DNA from: an uncultured Lachnospiraceae bacterium
GTDB taxonomy: Bacteria; Bacillota; Clostridia; Lachnospirales; Lachnospiraceae
NCBI GenBank assembly: GCA_910578175.1
Contig: CAJTPF010000011.1
Span: 6,671-70,670, forward strand
DNA: 64,000 bases
Reading direction: 5' to 3'
Under the pieces are notes generated by a model. The model made no database searches. It saw only the letters and a program-made list of their open reading frames with translations, and was not told where the DNA came from. This document shows positions 16,717 to 25,552 of this stretch, piece after piece (position 1 is the stretch's first letter; every line of letters begins with the position of its first letter). Both the position numbers and the translations under genes were made by a program.

Positions 16717-18483
16717 ATGAATACTTCCGCAATATTTCATCGTTCCACCGATAACTTTTGTTATGCATTAAACAAAAATGATATCGTTATTAACATTAAA
16801 ACAGATTATGATATCAAAGAAGTCATCCTCTGTCACGGCGATCCCTTCAGCGCAGGCATCATGGGAGGCAATGACCGTTTTAAATACCTGAAATCCCGTT
16901 TTACGGATCGTAAACGCCTGAAAGACCACCTGTTCTGGAGTATTACGGTGACACCTGAATTTAAGCGTCTGGCTTATTTCTTTATTCTGACTGACTTTGA
17001 CGGAAATACCTTCTATCTGCTGGAAGATAATTTTTACACACCGGATGAATTTAAATCTTACAGGGGACGGTATCAATATTTTTATCTACCGTGGATGAAT
17101 CCTGCCGATATCTTTGAAACGCCGGGCTGGGTAAACCGCACTATCTGGTATCAGATTTTTATCGACCGGTTCTGCAATGGTAATCCCGAACTGAACCCCA
17201 GGGATGTGAAACCCTGGGGCGATGCAAAAAAAACGGTCCGATATTCAGATTATTACGGCGGAGACCTGCCGGGCATCACTTCAAAACTGGATTATCTGGC
17301 GGAATTGGGTATCACCGGACTTTATCTGACTCCGGTCTGCAAAGGCCGAAGCAATCATAAATATGATACCGCCAGCTACTCCAGGATCGATCCTCACTTT
17401 GGTACGGACCAGGATATGATAACTCTTGTCAGCACCGCTCATAAACATGGAATAAAAATTATGATGGACGGAGTATTCAATCACAGCGGCGCTTTATTTA
17501 AACCCTGGAAGGACGTATTAAAAAACGGACCGGAATCCAGATATTTTAACTGGTTCATCATTAACAAATGGCCGTTTCAGTCCTGCACGCCTTTTAATAC
17601 CAATGCAAAATCCGGTAATTACTATACCTTTGGTTTTTTTGACGATATGCCGAAACTTAATACCAATAACCCAGAAGTTATAAGATACATATTAAAAATA
17701 TGTAAATCCTGGATTACGAAATATGATATAGACGGACTTCGTCTGGATGTGGCAGGAGAGATTTCCCACGTATTATGCAAAGCACTGCGCCGGGAATTAA
17801 AATCCCTGAAACCGGATTTTTATATTATAGGCGAACTGTGGCATGATTCCACGCCATGGCTGAGAGGGGACGAATACGATGCGGTAATGAATTATCCGTT
17901 TCAGGACAGTATCAATGATTTCTGGATGGATTCCCGGAAAACATCCGTTGATTTGGAATATGCCATTAATCGCTGCTATTCATTGTATATGAAACAGGTG
18001 AATGATGTTTTATTTAATTTACTGGATTCCCACGATACCATGCGTTTGGCTACCAGACTGAAAAACATTTCCAGGTTTTACCAGCAGCTTGTCATATTAT
18101 TTACCATGCCCGGTACCGTCTGTATCTATTATGGTACGGAAATCGCCATGGAAGGCGGAGGCGATCCTGACTGCCGGCGGTGTATGCCATGGACGGATAT
18201 TGAAAATGGCGTATATGCCGACAGGATCTCAACCATAAAATCCCTGATCAGCATCCGGAAAAGTCTGCCGGCCGCAAGAAGTGATAATTACCGTTTTAAT
18301 ATCATTGAAAACGAACCACGGATATTATCTTATACAAAATATGATGATAACGGAAACGCTTTACACATTATTCTGAATTGCTCCGACAACGATTACCCGT
18401 TTGAATCTCCGGGTAAAAAAATTATATTTGCAAAATTCTATAAAAATTATATAATAAAACCAAATGGATTTTTAATATACTGA
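16717..18483 (+). CDS. GH13 alpha-glycosidase, neopullulanase/cyclomaltodextrinase type
   Basis: The 588-residue intracellular (no signal peptide) alpha-amylase-family enzyme is of the GH13_20 type. It has an N-terminal CBM34-like beta domain (about 1-125), then the catalytic barrel starting WVNRTIWYQIFIDRF. The nucleophile is Asp344 (LRLDVAGE), the acid/base is Glu373 (IIGELWHD) and the transition-state Asp is Asp440 (NLLDSHDT). The MPKLN motif is typical of this subfamily. It likely hydrolyses short maltodextrins, cyclodextrins or pullulan fragments taken up by the cell. A good AAAAGGAG site lies before the ATG. The CYTH gene is upstream and an AraC regulator is downstream, in the same direction. 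Confidence 0.92.
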   Translation: MNTSAIFHRSTDNFCYALNKNDIVINIKTDYDIKEVILCHGDPFSAGIMGGNDRFKYLKSRFTDRKRLKDHLFWSITVTPEFKRLAYFFILTDFDGNTFYLLEDNFYTPDEFKSYRGRYQYFYLPWMNPADIFETPGWVNRTIWYQIFIDRFCNGNPELNPRDVKPWGDAKKTVRYSDYYGGDLPGITSKLDYLAELGITGLYLTPVCKGRSNHKYDTASYSRIDPHFGTDQDMITLVSTAHKHGIKIMMDGVFNHSGALFKPWKDVLKNGPESRYFNWFIINKWPFQSCTPFNTNAKSGNYYTFGFFDDMPKLNTNNPEVIRYILKICKSWITKYDIDGLRLDVAGEISHVLCKALRRELKSLKPDFYIIGELWHDSTPWLRGDEYDAVMNYPFQDSINDFWMDSRKTSVDLEYAINRCYSLYMKQVNDVLFNLLDSHDTMRLATRLKNISRFYQQLVILFTMPGTVCIYYGTEIAMEGGGDPDCRRCMPWTDIENGVYADRISTIKSLISIRKSLPAARSDNYRFNIIENEPRILSYTKYDDNGNALHIILNCSDNDYPFESPGKKIIFAKFYKNYIIKPNGFLIY

Positions 18484-18539
18484 TGCCGGTATCAATCGAT
18501 TAATCGTTTTGTACACCGAATAAAGATTGGAGTAAACAG

Positions 18540-19433
18540 ATGGAATCACAAAAATATAATAAATTAAAAGAAAATGTTGAACATGGAGATTTTACATTTC
18601 CGTATATCTGGTATTATACCGAGCTTCCGGAATATTATACCAGTTTTCCAATGCACTGGCATGAAGAAATGGAAATCATCAATGTTTTTGACGGGGAAAT
18701 GGAAATAAACATCGACCTCTCAAAACATATGATTCACAAAGGGGAAATAGCCGTGATCCGACCGGGAGAGCTACATTCTTTCCGCCAACACAAAAGTTCC
18801 CAATGCAAATTTCTCTCCCTGTTGTTTCATCCGAGCCTGTTATATAATAACTTAAGCGACTCTACCGCTTTTAGATACATAACTCCGTATTTTGAAAACA
18901 AAATAACCGGCCCGTCAGTCATCATACCTGAAACTCCGGGATATCAGGAAATCCTGAACAACGTTGACCGGTCTTTTGAAATCTATGACCGTAAGCAGCC
19001 ATATTACGAATTAGAGCTAAAGGCAAAACTTTTTGAGCTGCTCTATTTGATCCTGAGTCAATGCTGTTCGGCTAATACCTATCCGAAATCCCTGAAGGCT
19101 TCTACCAGCCGCAATATCAAAACCGTGATCGACTATATACAGGCCCATTACAATACCTGCATCTCTATTTCCCGGCTTGCGGAACTTCTGAATCTGAGCG
19201 AACATTACTTTATGCGTTATTTCAAAGCACATATCGGTATCACCTGTATAGAGTTTATTAACGATTACAGATTAAATATAGCCGCCAAACTGCTTTCCGA
19301 AACCGGTAAACCTATCAACGAAATCGGAGCGGAAGTTGGAATTTCCAATATTTCCTATTTTAACCGCCTGTTTAAAAAGAAATTTAATGTCACTCCAAAG
19401 GAATATCGTTTTAAAAATCACAAGATTGAATGA
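18540..19433 (+). CDS. AraC family transcriptional regulator with cupin sensor
   Basis: The 297-residue regulator has an N-terminal cupin-like domain (about 25-100; FPMHWHEEMEIINVFDG, then IRPGELHSFRQH) and a C-terminal double helix-turn-helix (about 195-295; ISISRLAELLNLSEHYFMRYFK and IGAEVGISNISYFNRLFKK). Such proteins usually sense a sugar and activate a carbohydrate operon. The position 56 bases after the amylase gene suggests it controls alpha-glucan use. This is an inference from context. Confidence 0.9.
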   Translation: MESQKYNKLKENVEHGDFTFPYIWYYTELPEYYTSFPMHWHEEMEIINVFDGEMEINIDLSKHMIHKGEIAVIRPGELHSFRQHKSSQCKFLSLLFHPSLLYNNLSDSTAFRYITPYFENKITGPSVIIPETPGYQEILNNVDRSFEIYDRKQPYYELELKAKLFELLYLILSQCCSANTYPKSLKASTSRNIKTVIDYIQAHYNTCISISRLAELLNLSEHYFMRYFKAHIGITCIEFINDYRLNIAAKLLSETGKPINEIGAEVGISNISYFNRLFKKKFNVTPKEYRFKNHKIE

Positions 19434-19440
19434 ATTACAT

Positions 19441-19481
19441 AAAAAACTGACAGGTATCTCAACAGAACCTGTCAGTTTTTT
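19441..19481. terminator. Bidirectional Rho-independent terminator
   Basis: A perfect 15-base inverted repeat (AAAAAACTGACAGGT at 19441-19455 and its complement at 19467-19481) has an A-run on one side and a T-run on the other. It lies between convergent genes (AraC and the wall protein) and can serve both. Confidence 0.9.
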
Positions 19482-19489
19482 AATTTATT

Positions 19490-21925
19490 TTATTGCTGCT
19501 TATTTGCCATAAACGGCATCAATGCCAATCCCAATGCAGATACTGCAAATAATGTAAACCACAGAATAACATCTGTTTTATCAGCGGTATCCGGAACATT
19601 TCCGTCAGATCCAACTGAGGTTTCCTGTCCGTCAGATACCGATGGTTCCCTATTTCCGCCAGGATTACCGGAATCCGACGGTTTTTCAGGTTTTATCGGA
19701 TTTCCCGGTTTATTTGAAGATTCCGCTTCATCTGTCACATCTGAATCCCCCGTTGTTTCCGGTTCCTTTGTTTCAGATGATTCTTCAGACGGACCGGTTT
19801 CGGAAGAATCATCCGTTGTCCCGCCTGATGTCTCTGATTCTTCTTTGTGATTATTAAACAGTACCGCAATCATTTCCGCTGTTTTTACGATACCTTCTGC
19901 ATTTTCCGCAGTCACGGTATAATCGTCACTGCCGGTTTCCGTCACCATATAGCCGGTACCTGCAGTCAGACCGCTTGCAGATATACTTTCGCCATCTGCC
20001 AGTTCAAAAGAAGCGACACCATTTACGAAATTCATTTCTCCATATATTCCGTTAACGGTACTGTCATCCAGCGTAACCGTAAATGAAAATTTTTGCGTTT
20101 TATCGGTCCTGTCGCCGGAAACCGTCTTAGATACCGTAATTCCTCCGGTTCCTTTGTTTGTAGCTTTAAAGTTGATCGGTGCATGGCTGAAATCTACCCG
20201 AAGGGAAATACTTCCGTCAATCAGTCCGATATTATCCTTATCTCCTTTATTTAAATTAATCCAGTTCTCTGCAGCTTCCGTAGCATTGCCATCGCTTTCG
20301 TTAAATGTGATCTCCGCATAATCCTGCTTCTGGCGGTCGAAATATGTAAGAACGATCTTTTCAAGCGTATTTCCTGCTGCAGGTGTAACGGTCAGTGTAA
20401 CTTCAGGCGAATAGCGGTCAATATATGTTACATTTTCTGCTGCCTTTGTTTTGGCTCCATCTGCAGACGTTACTTCCGGTGTTCCTCCGGTCAGAGTCAC
20501 CTTACCTCCCAGACTGAATCCGTACGGAGTCTTTTCAACTATATAATGTTCCGGCGCTTCTTCCTCCACCAGACAGTAATCTCCGGCCGGCAGTTCTTCT
20601 TCTATTGTAATTTTTCCGTTTTCATCGGTAATATAATCCGTGTCAGTGTACAATTCCTTCGGAACATATACGCCGTCAGTAATTTCCGCCTTATACAAAC
20701 GGAAAACAGCGCCCTCCAGTAATTTCGGTTCATCCGTTCCTTCTTCAGTCTTTTCCAGCGTTATGCCGGCTTTTACCGTTACCGGCATAACAGAAGCCGG
20801 ATTGTAAATCCGGATATACTGGTCAAACAGGAATTTTAACGTACTGCTTCCGATGGTGCTCATATCCCATTCATCAACCACATAACTGCTGATCTGGCTG
20901 TTATCCGCACCTTCAATTCCGATTTTGACTATTCCGCTATGTGTCAGCCCGTTTAAAAGAATCTTTTCTTTTGTCCATTCGGTTATTTCACTGCCCGGAA
21001 TATCATTTTGGATTATACGGCAGCCGTTGGGCCTGATATCGATCCTGGTACCTGCCCTTTCAATCAAAGGTATTTCTATTTCCGCATTATACTTCTTATC
21101 TGCTCCATCCTCTTTGATGATAGCATACGGACCCACTTCCAGTTCAAAACTGGCAGATTCCAGTCTTGGCCATTCCAGCCTTCCGGCTGTACATTCCGGA
21201 TATCTGCGGATCGGATTTCCCCTGAAATCAAAATATAAATTCTCTCCATAACTTCTATACCACTTTTCTCCGGTGAGCACATCCGGAGCCATCTCTCCCG
21301 ACTCCTCGGCCAGTTCAGCGATATGATCGATATCCAGCGGAGATAAATCTGCTATTTTATTATAGCTTAAATCTATTGAATGCATATTTCTCAGCCACTC
21401 AATTCCGGTTATATCATGAATCAGTTCTTCTTCATCTTTCAAAGTTCCTGTGGACTGCTGCATCATATCTATTCTCTTACCCAGATAGCAATACTCCGCA
21501 GTATCCGTCAGAGTATCATAAAAAGCCTGAGCTTCCGCTTCAGTCAAAAATACTTCCTCTATATTTTCATCCGTTACACCGGTGGATACCTTCACTTTAT
21601 TCGCCCGTACCGTAAAAAGCTGCTGCATTTTCCATCCCTGGTATTCTACATATCCGTCACAGGATGACAGGACTTCTTTAACACTCTGGATCCCATCCCC
21701 CCAGTGATCTTCTCTTTCTAATGAATCATATACCGCTGCTGCAAAAACTTTATCTGGAATTACCGTCTGAATCTGGGAAATCCCCCGTTCCCTGTCTGTT
21801 CCGTCAATAGTCTGCGTACTTCTTATGTTATTTTGTGCTCCAACAGTCACGACACCCATTCCAAGAGATAATATCATGATCAAAGACAGCAACACCGCAA
21901 CTATGCTTCTTTTATTTTTATTCAT
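19490..21925 (-). CDS. Cell-wall-anchored SpaA/Cna-B-type surface protein
   Basis: The 811-residue secreted protein has a signal peptide (about 1-30), a leucine-rich-like stretch near 170-200 (WLRNMHSIDLSYNKIADLSPLDI), and beta-rich domains. One is a SpaA-type prealbumin-like domain (about 385-475; GAVFRLYKAE to LPAGDYCLVEEEAPEHYIV). A DUF5979-like repeat follows near 605-700 (ITVSKTVSGDRTDKTQKFSF). A Ser/Glu/Thr/Pro-rich stalk precedes a sorting-type tail with VPDTADKTD, a hydrophobic segment and a short NKQQ end. The sorting pentapeptide departs from LPXTG. It is likely an adhesin or pilin-like wall protein. No sortase gene is next to it. It is the last gene before a shared terminator. Confidence 0.85.
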   Translation of the reverse strand: MNKNKRSIVAVLLSLIMILSLGMGVVTVGAQNNIRSTQTIDGTDRERGISQIQTVIPDKVFAAAVYDSLEREDHWGDGIQSVKEVLSSCDGYVEYQGWKMQQLFTVRANKVKVSTGVTDENIEEVFLTEAEAQAFYDTLTDTAEYCYLGKRIDMMQQSTGTLKDEEELIHDITGIEWLRNMHSIDLSYNKIADLSPLDIDHIAELAEESGEMAPDVLTGEKWYRSYGENLYFDFRGNPIRRYPECTAGRLEWPRLESASFELEVGPYAIIKEDGADKKYNAEIEIPLIERAGTRIDIRPNGCRIIQNDIPGSEITEWTKEKILLNGLTHSGIVKIGIEGADNSQISSYVVDEWDMSTIGSSTLKFLFDQYIRIYNPASVMPVTVKAGITLEKTEEGTDEPKLLEGAVFRLYKAEITDGVYVPKELYTDTDYITDENGKITIEEELPAGDYCLVEEEAPEHYIVEKTPYGFSLGGKVTLTGGTPEVTSADGAKTKAAENVTYIDRYSPEVTLTVTPAAGNTLEKIVLTYFDRQKQDYAEITFNESDGNATEAAENWINLNKGDKDNIGLIDGSISLRVDFSHAPINFKATNKGTGGITVSKTVSGDRTDKTQKFSFTVTLDDSTVNGIYGEMNFVNGVASFELADGESISASGLTAGTGYMVTETGSDDYTVTAENAEGIVKTAEMIAVLFNNHKEESETSGGTTDDSSETGPSEESSETKEPETTGDSDVTDEAESSNKPGNPIKPEKPSDSGNPGGNREPSVSDGQETSVGSDGNVPDTADKTDVILWFTLFAVSALGLALMPFMANKQQ

Positions 21926-22129
21926 TTTCTCTATAAACTCCTTGCTCTGTCGTAGTAGTTATTTTTGTCCCTCTCCAAGGACAAATATGCTTAAGCTTCT
22001 TTGTCTTTGGTATCATAATCAAAAATTTATCATCTCCCTCCTTTCTTCCTTTCAAATTACCAATATGCTAAGTATACACCCAAAAAAAAATTAATTCCAG
22101 TATTTTCATAAGGTGCTTCTTCTGATATA

Positions 22130-23215
22130 CTACAATAATTTTGATATTTTAAGTTCTTTTTTCTTAGACAGGTCTATGATCTCCTCTCCCGTCATTACCA
22201 CGGGCCTGCCCAGCGCCGCCTTATTGATCATCAGTATTTTCGCCTCGGTACCGTTATTCAGCAATACTTTATTGCTGACATAGGTTTCTGCCGTTTTTTC
22301 CAGGAACAGCAACAGATATCTGGGATCATAAACTGATATTTCATTCTGAAAATATCCTATGACATCAAACGGACAGATACCTTCCCTATATACCCGGTCT
22401 GCCGTCATTGCGTCATAGACATCAGCCACCGCCACGATCCTGGCCATCTCGTCGATCAGATTTCCTCTCAGTCTGCCGGGATAGCCCCTGCCGTCATATC
22501 GCTCGTGATGCATCAATGCAGCGTTCTTGATCCGCTGGTCAATCGGACAGTCTTTCAATATTTCGTATCCATACACTGTATGATTTTTTATGATCTCATA
22601 TTCCGGATCCGTGAGCTTTCCAGGCTTGCTGATGATCTCCTTCGGTATCTTCACCTTTCCGATATCATGCAGCAGACCGGCAGCCGTCAGAATATATGTG
22701 TCTTTCTCCGAATAATCCAGCCATCCGGCGATCATATTACAGATCAACGCAACATTCATGGAATGTACATAGGTCAGATCATCATACCCCCGCATACAGT
22801 TCAGCACATCCAGCATACTGTTGCCGGTTTTGTTTGATTCAATGATATTATTTACATCTTCCAGCATCCGTCCAAGATCGACTTCCGTATTTTTTACAAC
22901 GATATCATTCAGCATAGATTTAAATTCATCTACGGAAGTATGAAAGGTTTTTGAAAAGTTTTTAAAGTCTTCCGTTTCTTTTATTTTCTCAAAGTATCCC
23001 GGCTGCTGATAGATATCATTATATTTCTGCCGGTTTTCATCCTCCTTTATATTGATTCTGATAATAATGATCTTGTACTCTTCCATCCGCTCGATGATCA
23101 TTTTGTTTAGGATTGTCCCATAAGGAACGATCAGTCTTCCCGTTCCATCGTAAATATCATTTGCCAACTCCATCCCCGGTTCCGCTTCAGACAATAAAAT
23201 TCTCTTAACAGCCAA
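22130..23215 (-). CDS. HD-GYP domain phosphodiesterase
   Basis: The 361-residue cytoplasmic protein has an N-terminal DUF3391-like part (about 1-60; LSEAEPGMELANDIYDGTGRL) and an HD-GYP domain (about 140-320). The metal-binding HD is at 183-184 in LLHDIGKVKIP. HHERYDGRGYP (236-246) contains the GYP motif in its GRGYP form. Such enzymes hydrolyse c-di-GMP. Its start overlaps the end of the upstream EAL gene by 11 bases, so both are translated from one mRNA. No REC domain is present. Confidence 0.92.
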   Translation of the reverse strand: MAVKRILLSEAEPGMELANDIYDGTGRLIVPYGTILNKMIIERMEEYKIIIIRINIKEDENRQKYNDIYQQPGYFEKIKETEDFKNFSKTFHTSVDEFKSMLNDIVVKNTEVDLGRMLEDVNNIIESNKTGNSMLDVLNCMRGYDDLTYVHSMNVALICNMIAGWLDYSEKDTYILTAAGLLHDIGKVKIPKEIISKPGKLTDPEYEIIKNHTVYGYEILKDCPIDQRIKNAALMHHERYDGRGYPGRLRGNLIDEMARIVAVADVYDAMTADRVYREGICPFDVIGYFQNEISVYDPRYLLLFLEKTAETYVSNKVLLNNGTEAKILMINKAALGRPVVMTGEEIIDLSKKKELKISKLL

Positions 23216-25454
23216 TAATATCTGCCTCCTTTATCAGCTTCTGCCTGTATTCTTTCTCTGCAATGGGTCTTGAAAAATAATATCCCTGAATTTCATCACA
23301 GAATATATCTCTCAAAAATTCATATTGTTCCCTTGTTTCCACTCCTTCTGCAACTATTTTCATATCCAGGGATTGTCCCAGCGATACAATAGTCGAAACC
23401 ACGATGTCAACCTTCGGATCCCCGATATCATCCACAAAGCTTTTATCCAGTTTTAAAACATCAATCGGCACCTTTTTCAGCATATTCAGTGAAGAATATC
23501 CAGTGCCGAAATCATCCATCAGTATCTTAAAACCGATGTCATGCAGCTTATCAATGATTTTATTTAATATGCTTTCTTCTGAAAACAGAGTGGTTTCCGT
23601 AAGTTCCAGCTGGACATATTCCGGTGAAACATCATATTTTTCCAGGATTTCCCTGTATTCTTCAATAAAACGGAGATTATAAAACTGCAGCTGCGACAGA
23701 TTTACCGATACCGGAACCACTTTATAGCCTTCATCTAACCAGCTTCGGATGTCCTTACATACCTGTTTAAACATATATTTATCCAGCTCGACAATAAAAC
23801 CGTTGCTTTCAAATAAAGGAATAAACTCATTCGGAAAAATCATGCCCGTTTTGTCGTTATACCAGCGTACCAATGCTTCCGCGCCGTTCAGTTCACATGT
23901 TCTGGAGTCATACTTCGGCTGATAATACACTTTAAATTCATTCTGTTCCACTGCCCGTTCCATCCGGTTTTCGATCTCCTGGTCCCGCAGGATTTTTTGT
24001 CTGAGTGTTTCATCATAAACCGCATAAAACTGATTGTGTTTTCCTTTAACGGACTGTTTGGCAAGTTCCGCCCTGTCAATGGCATTGTCCAATGCAAAAT
24101 CATAATCTGTTTCTTCGTTTATTATGTATATCCCGATAGATAATATGATCTCATAATTTTTTTCATTCAGAGATTCCCGCTGACGCACCATTTCGGAAAG
24201 CACTTCGATCCGTTCTGTCATTTCAGATTCATCTTCATAGTTCAGTAATATTACAAACTGATCCGCCCTTCTGTGGGCAAAGGTTTCATCCTGCCTGACG
24301 ATCTCGTTGATCATTCCCCAAATATAACGTATGACCCGGTTTCCTTCTTCATATCCGAAAATATCGTTGATCACTTTAAACTTGTCAATATCGATGCTTA
24401 CCATTGCATACGGACGGCCTGCCGCAGCTTTTATGATATCAGCCGCTTCCCCTTTAAACTTTTCGAATGAAATGCCGCCGGTTAATTCGTCCACATACGC
24501 GATCCGCTCAATCTTTTTGCTGTTGCTCCTCTGCATCTGTCTGACGATCAGGAATGTGATCAAATACAGAATAATAAAAAAAGCAATTACGATATACGAC
24601 GAAGAGATCACTTTATCATTGCCTGTCACCATGACGTTTTTCGGAATCATCACCATAATATACCAGTCATGGCTCTCCAGCGGACGGCAATACATATAAC
24701 CGCTTTCGGCAAGCCATATATTCAGCCTGCCTTCCTTTGACGACCCTATGCCGTTGCGAAGTTCGTTTATGTCTGCGGCATCATTCTTCCCGGAAGACGA
24801 AAGGACATCAAACAGATTATTCCCAATCTCTATCCCGGCGGCTCCGGAAGACTTGCATACAACAGTCCCGTCTTCATTCACCAGCAGAGTGATTCCGTCG
24901 TTTGGGTATTCTTCTATGCGCATTGCCTGTTCAAAATAAAACTCTTCACAGATGGCGAAAATCACACCGCATATCATGCCTTCCTTTTCAATCGGCACAC
25001 TCAGTACAAGTACATGTTCGCTGATACCTTCCACGAGCATACTTGTGATCCACGGCTTTCCCTGCATCGACATCTTAAAGTTTTCAGATGTTGATACATT
25101 CAGTTTCATACCATTCGTTGCGGCTAACCTTCCTTCCGCATCCGCAACACCGATACTGATATAGCCGCTGTCTTTGCACAGTTCTTCTAACAGTTTTGTC
25201 TGCTGCTGAGATTCATGATCATCCAGATTTATCAAAACCTTTGAATACCCTTTCAGATTTCCATAAATCTGCTTCATCATCCGGCCTGTTTTTTCTGCTC
25301 CCGACCTTGAAAAATTCTCAAGCCTGTTTGTAATTTCTTTATTGTATTCTTTTTTCAGGTATTGTGCATAACCCAAACTTGCTATCACAGCGAAGACAAT
25401 CAAAACTGCGATCACTACTATTGTAGCCGGCAAATTCTTTTTTGCCCATTTCAT
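23205..25454 (-). CDS. Membrane c-di-GMP signalling protein, dCACHE-like sensor, degenerate GGDEF, intact EAL
   Basis: The 749-residue protein has a transmembrane helix at about 9-30, an extracellular sensor of dCACHE type (about 35-275), a second helix at about 286-304, a GGDEF domain (about 315-475) and an EAL domain (about 490-745). The GGDEF site reads RRADQF (395-400), so cyclase activity is probably lost, though the nearby SIDIDKFKVIND remains. The EAL side is intact: EAL at 526-528, DDFGTGYSS, LKLDKSFVDDI and AEGVE. It is predicted to be a c-di-GMP phosphodiesterase, perhaps with GTP as effector. The start at 25454 lies seven bases after GGAGG; the longer frame from 25475 is less likely. 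Confidence 0.92.
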   Translation of the reverse strand: MKWAKKNLPATIVVIAVLIVFAVIASLGYAQYLKKEYNKEITNRLENFSRSGAEKTGRMMKQIYGNLKGYSKVLINLDDHESQQQTKLLEELCKDSGYISIGVADAEGRLAATNGMKLNVSTSENFKMSMQGKPWITSMLVEGISEHVLVLSVPIEKEGMICGVIFAICEEFYFEQAMRIEEYPNDGITLLVNEDGTVVCKSSGAAGIEIGNNLFDVLSSSGKNDAADINELRNGIGSSKEGRLNIWLAESGYMYCRPLESHDWYIMVMIPKNVMVTGNDKVISSSYIVIAFFIILYLITFLIVRQMQRSNSKKIERIAYVDELTGGISFEKFKGEAADIIKAAAGRPYAMVSIDIDKFKVINDIFGYEEGNRVIRYIWGMINEIVRQDETFAHRRADQFVILLNYEDESEMTERIEVLSEMVRQRESLNEKNYEIILSIGIYIINEETDYDFALDNAIDRAELAKQSVKGKHNQFYAVYDETLRQKILRDQEIENRMERAVEQNEFKVYYQPKYDSRTCELNGAEALVRWYNDKTGMIFPNEFIPLFESNGFIVELDKYMFKQVCKDIRSWLDEGYKVVPVSVNLSQLQFYNLRFIEEYREILEKYDVSPEYVQLELTETTLFSEESILNKIIDKLHDIGFKILMDDFGTGYSSLNMLKKVPIDVLKLDKSFVDDIGDPKVDIVVSTIVSLGQSLDMKIVAEGVETREQYEFLRDIFCDEIQGYYFSRPIAEKEYRQKLIKEADIIGC

Positions 25455-25496
25455 AGTGTATCCTCCGCGTTCCAATCCTACGATTACCTATTAAAA

Positions 25497-25525
25497 AGTA
25501 TACCTTATTTCCGGGGTTTAATCAA
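25497..25525 (-). promoter_or_regulatory. Promoter of the EAL/HD-GYP operon
   Basis: On the minus strand TTGATT (25520-25525) and TATACT (25497-25502) are 17 bases apart, about 45 bases before the start codon. This is a strong sigma-A match in an otherwise empty gap. Confidence 0.65.
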
Positions 25526-25552
25526 TCAGTTTCTATATATTTATGACATGGT

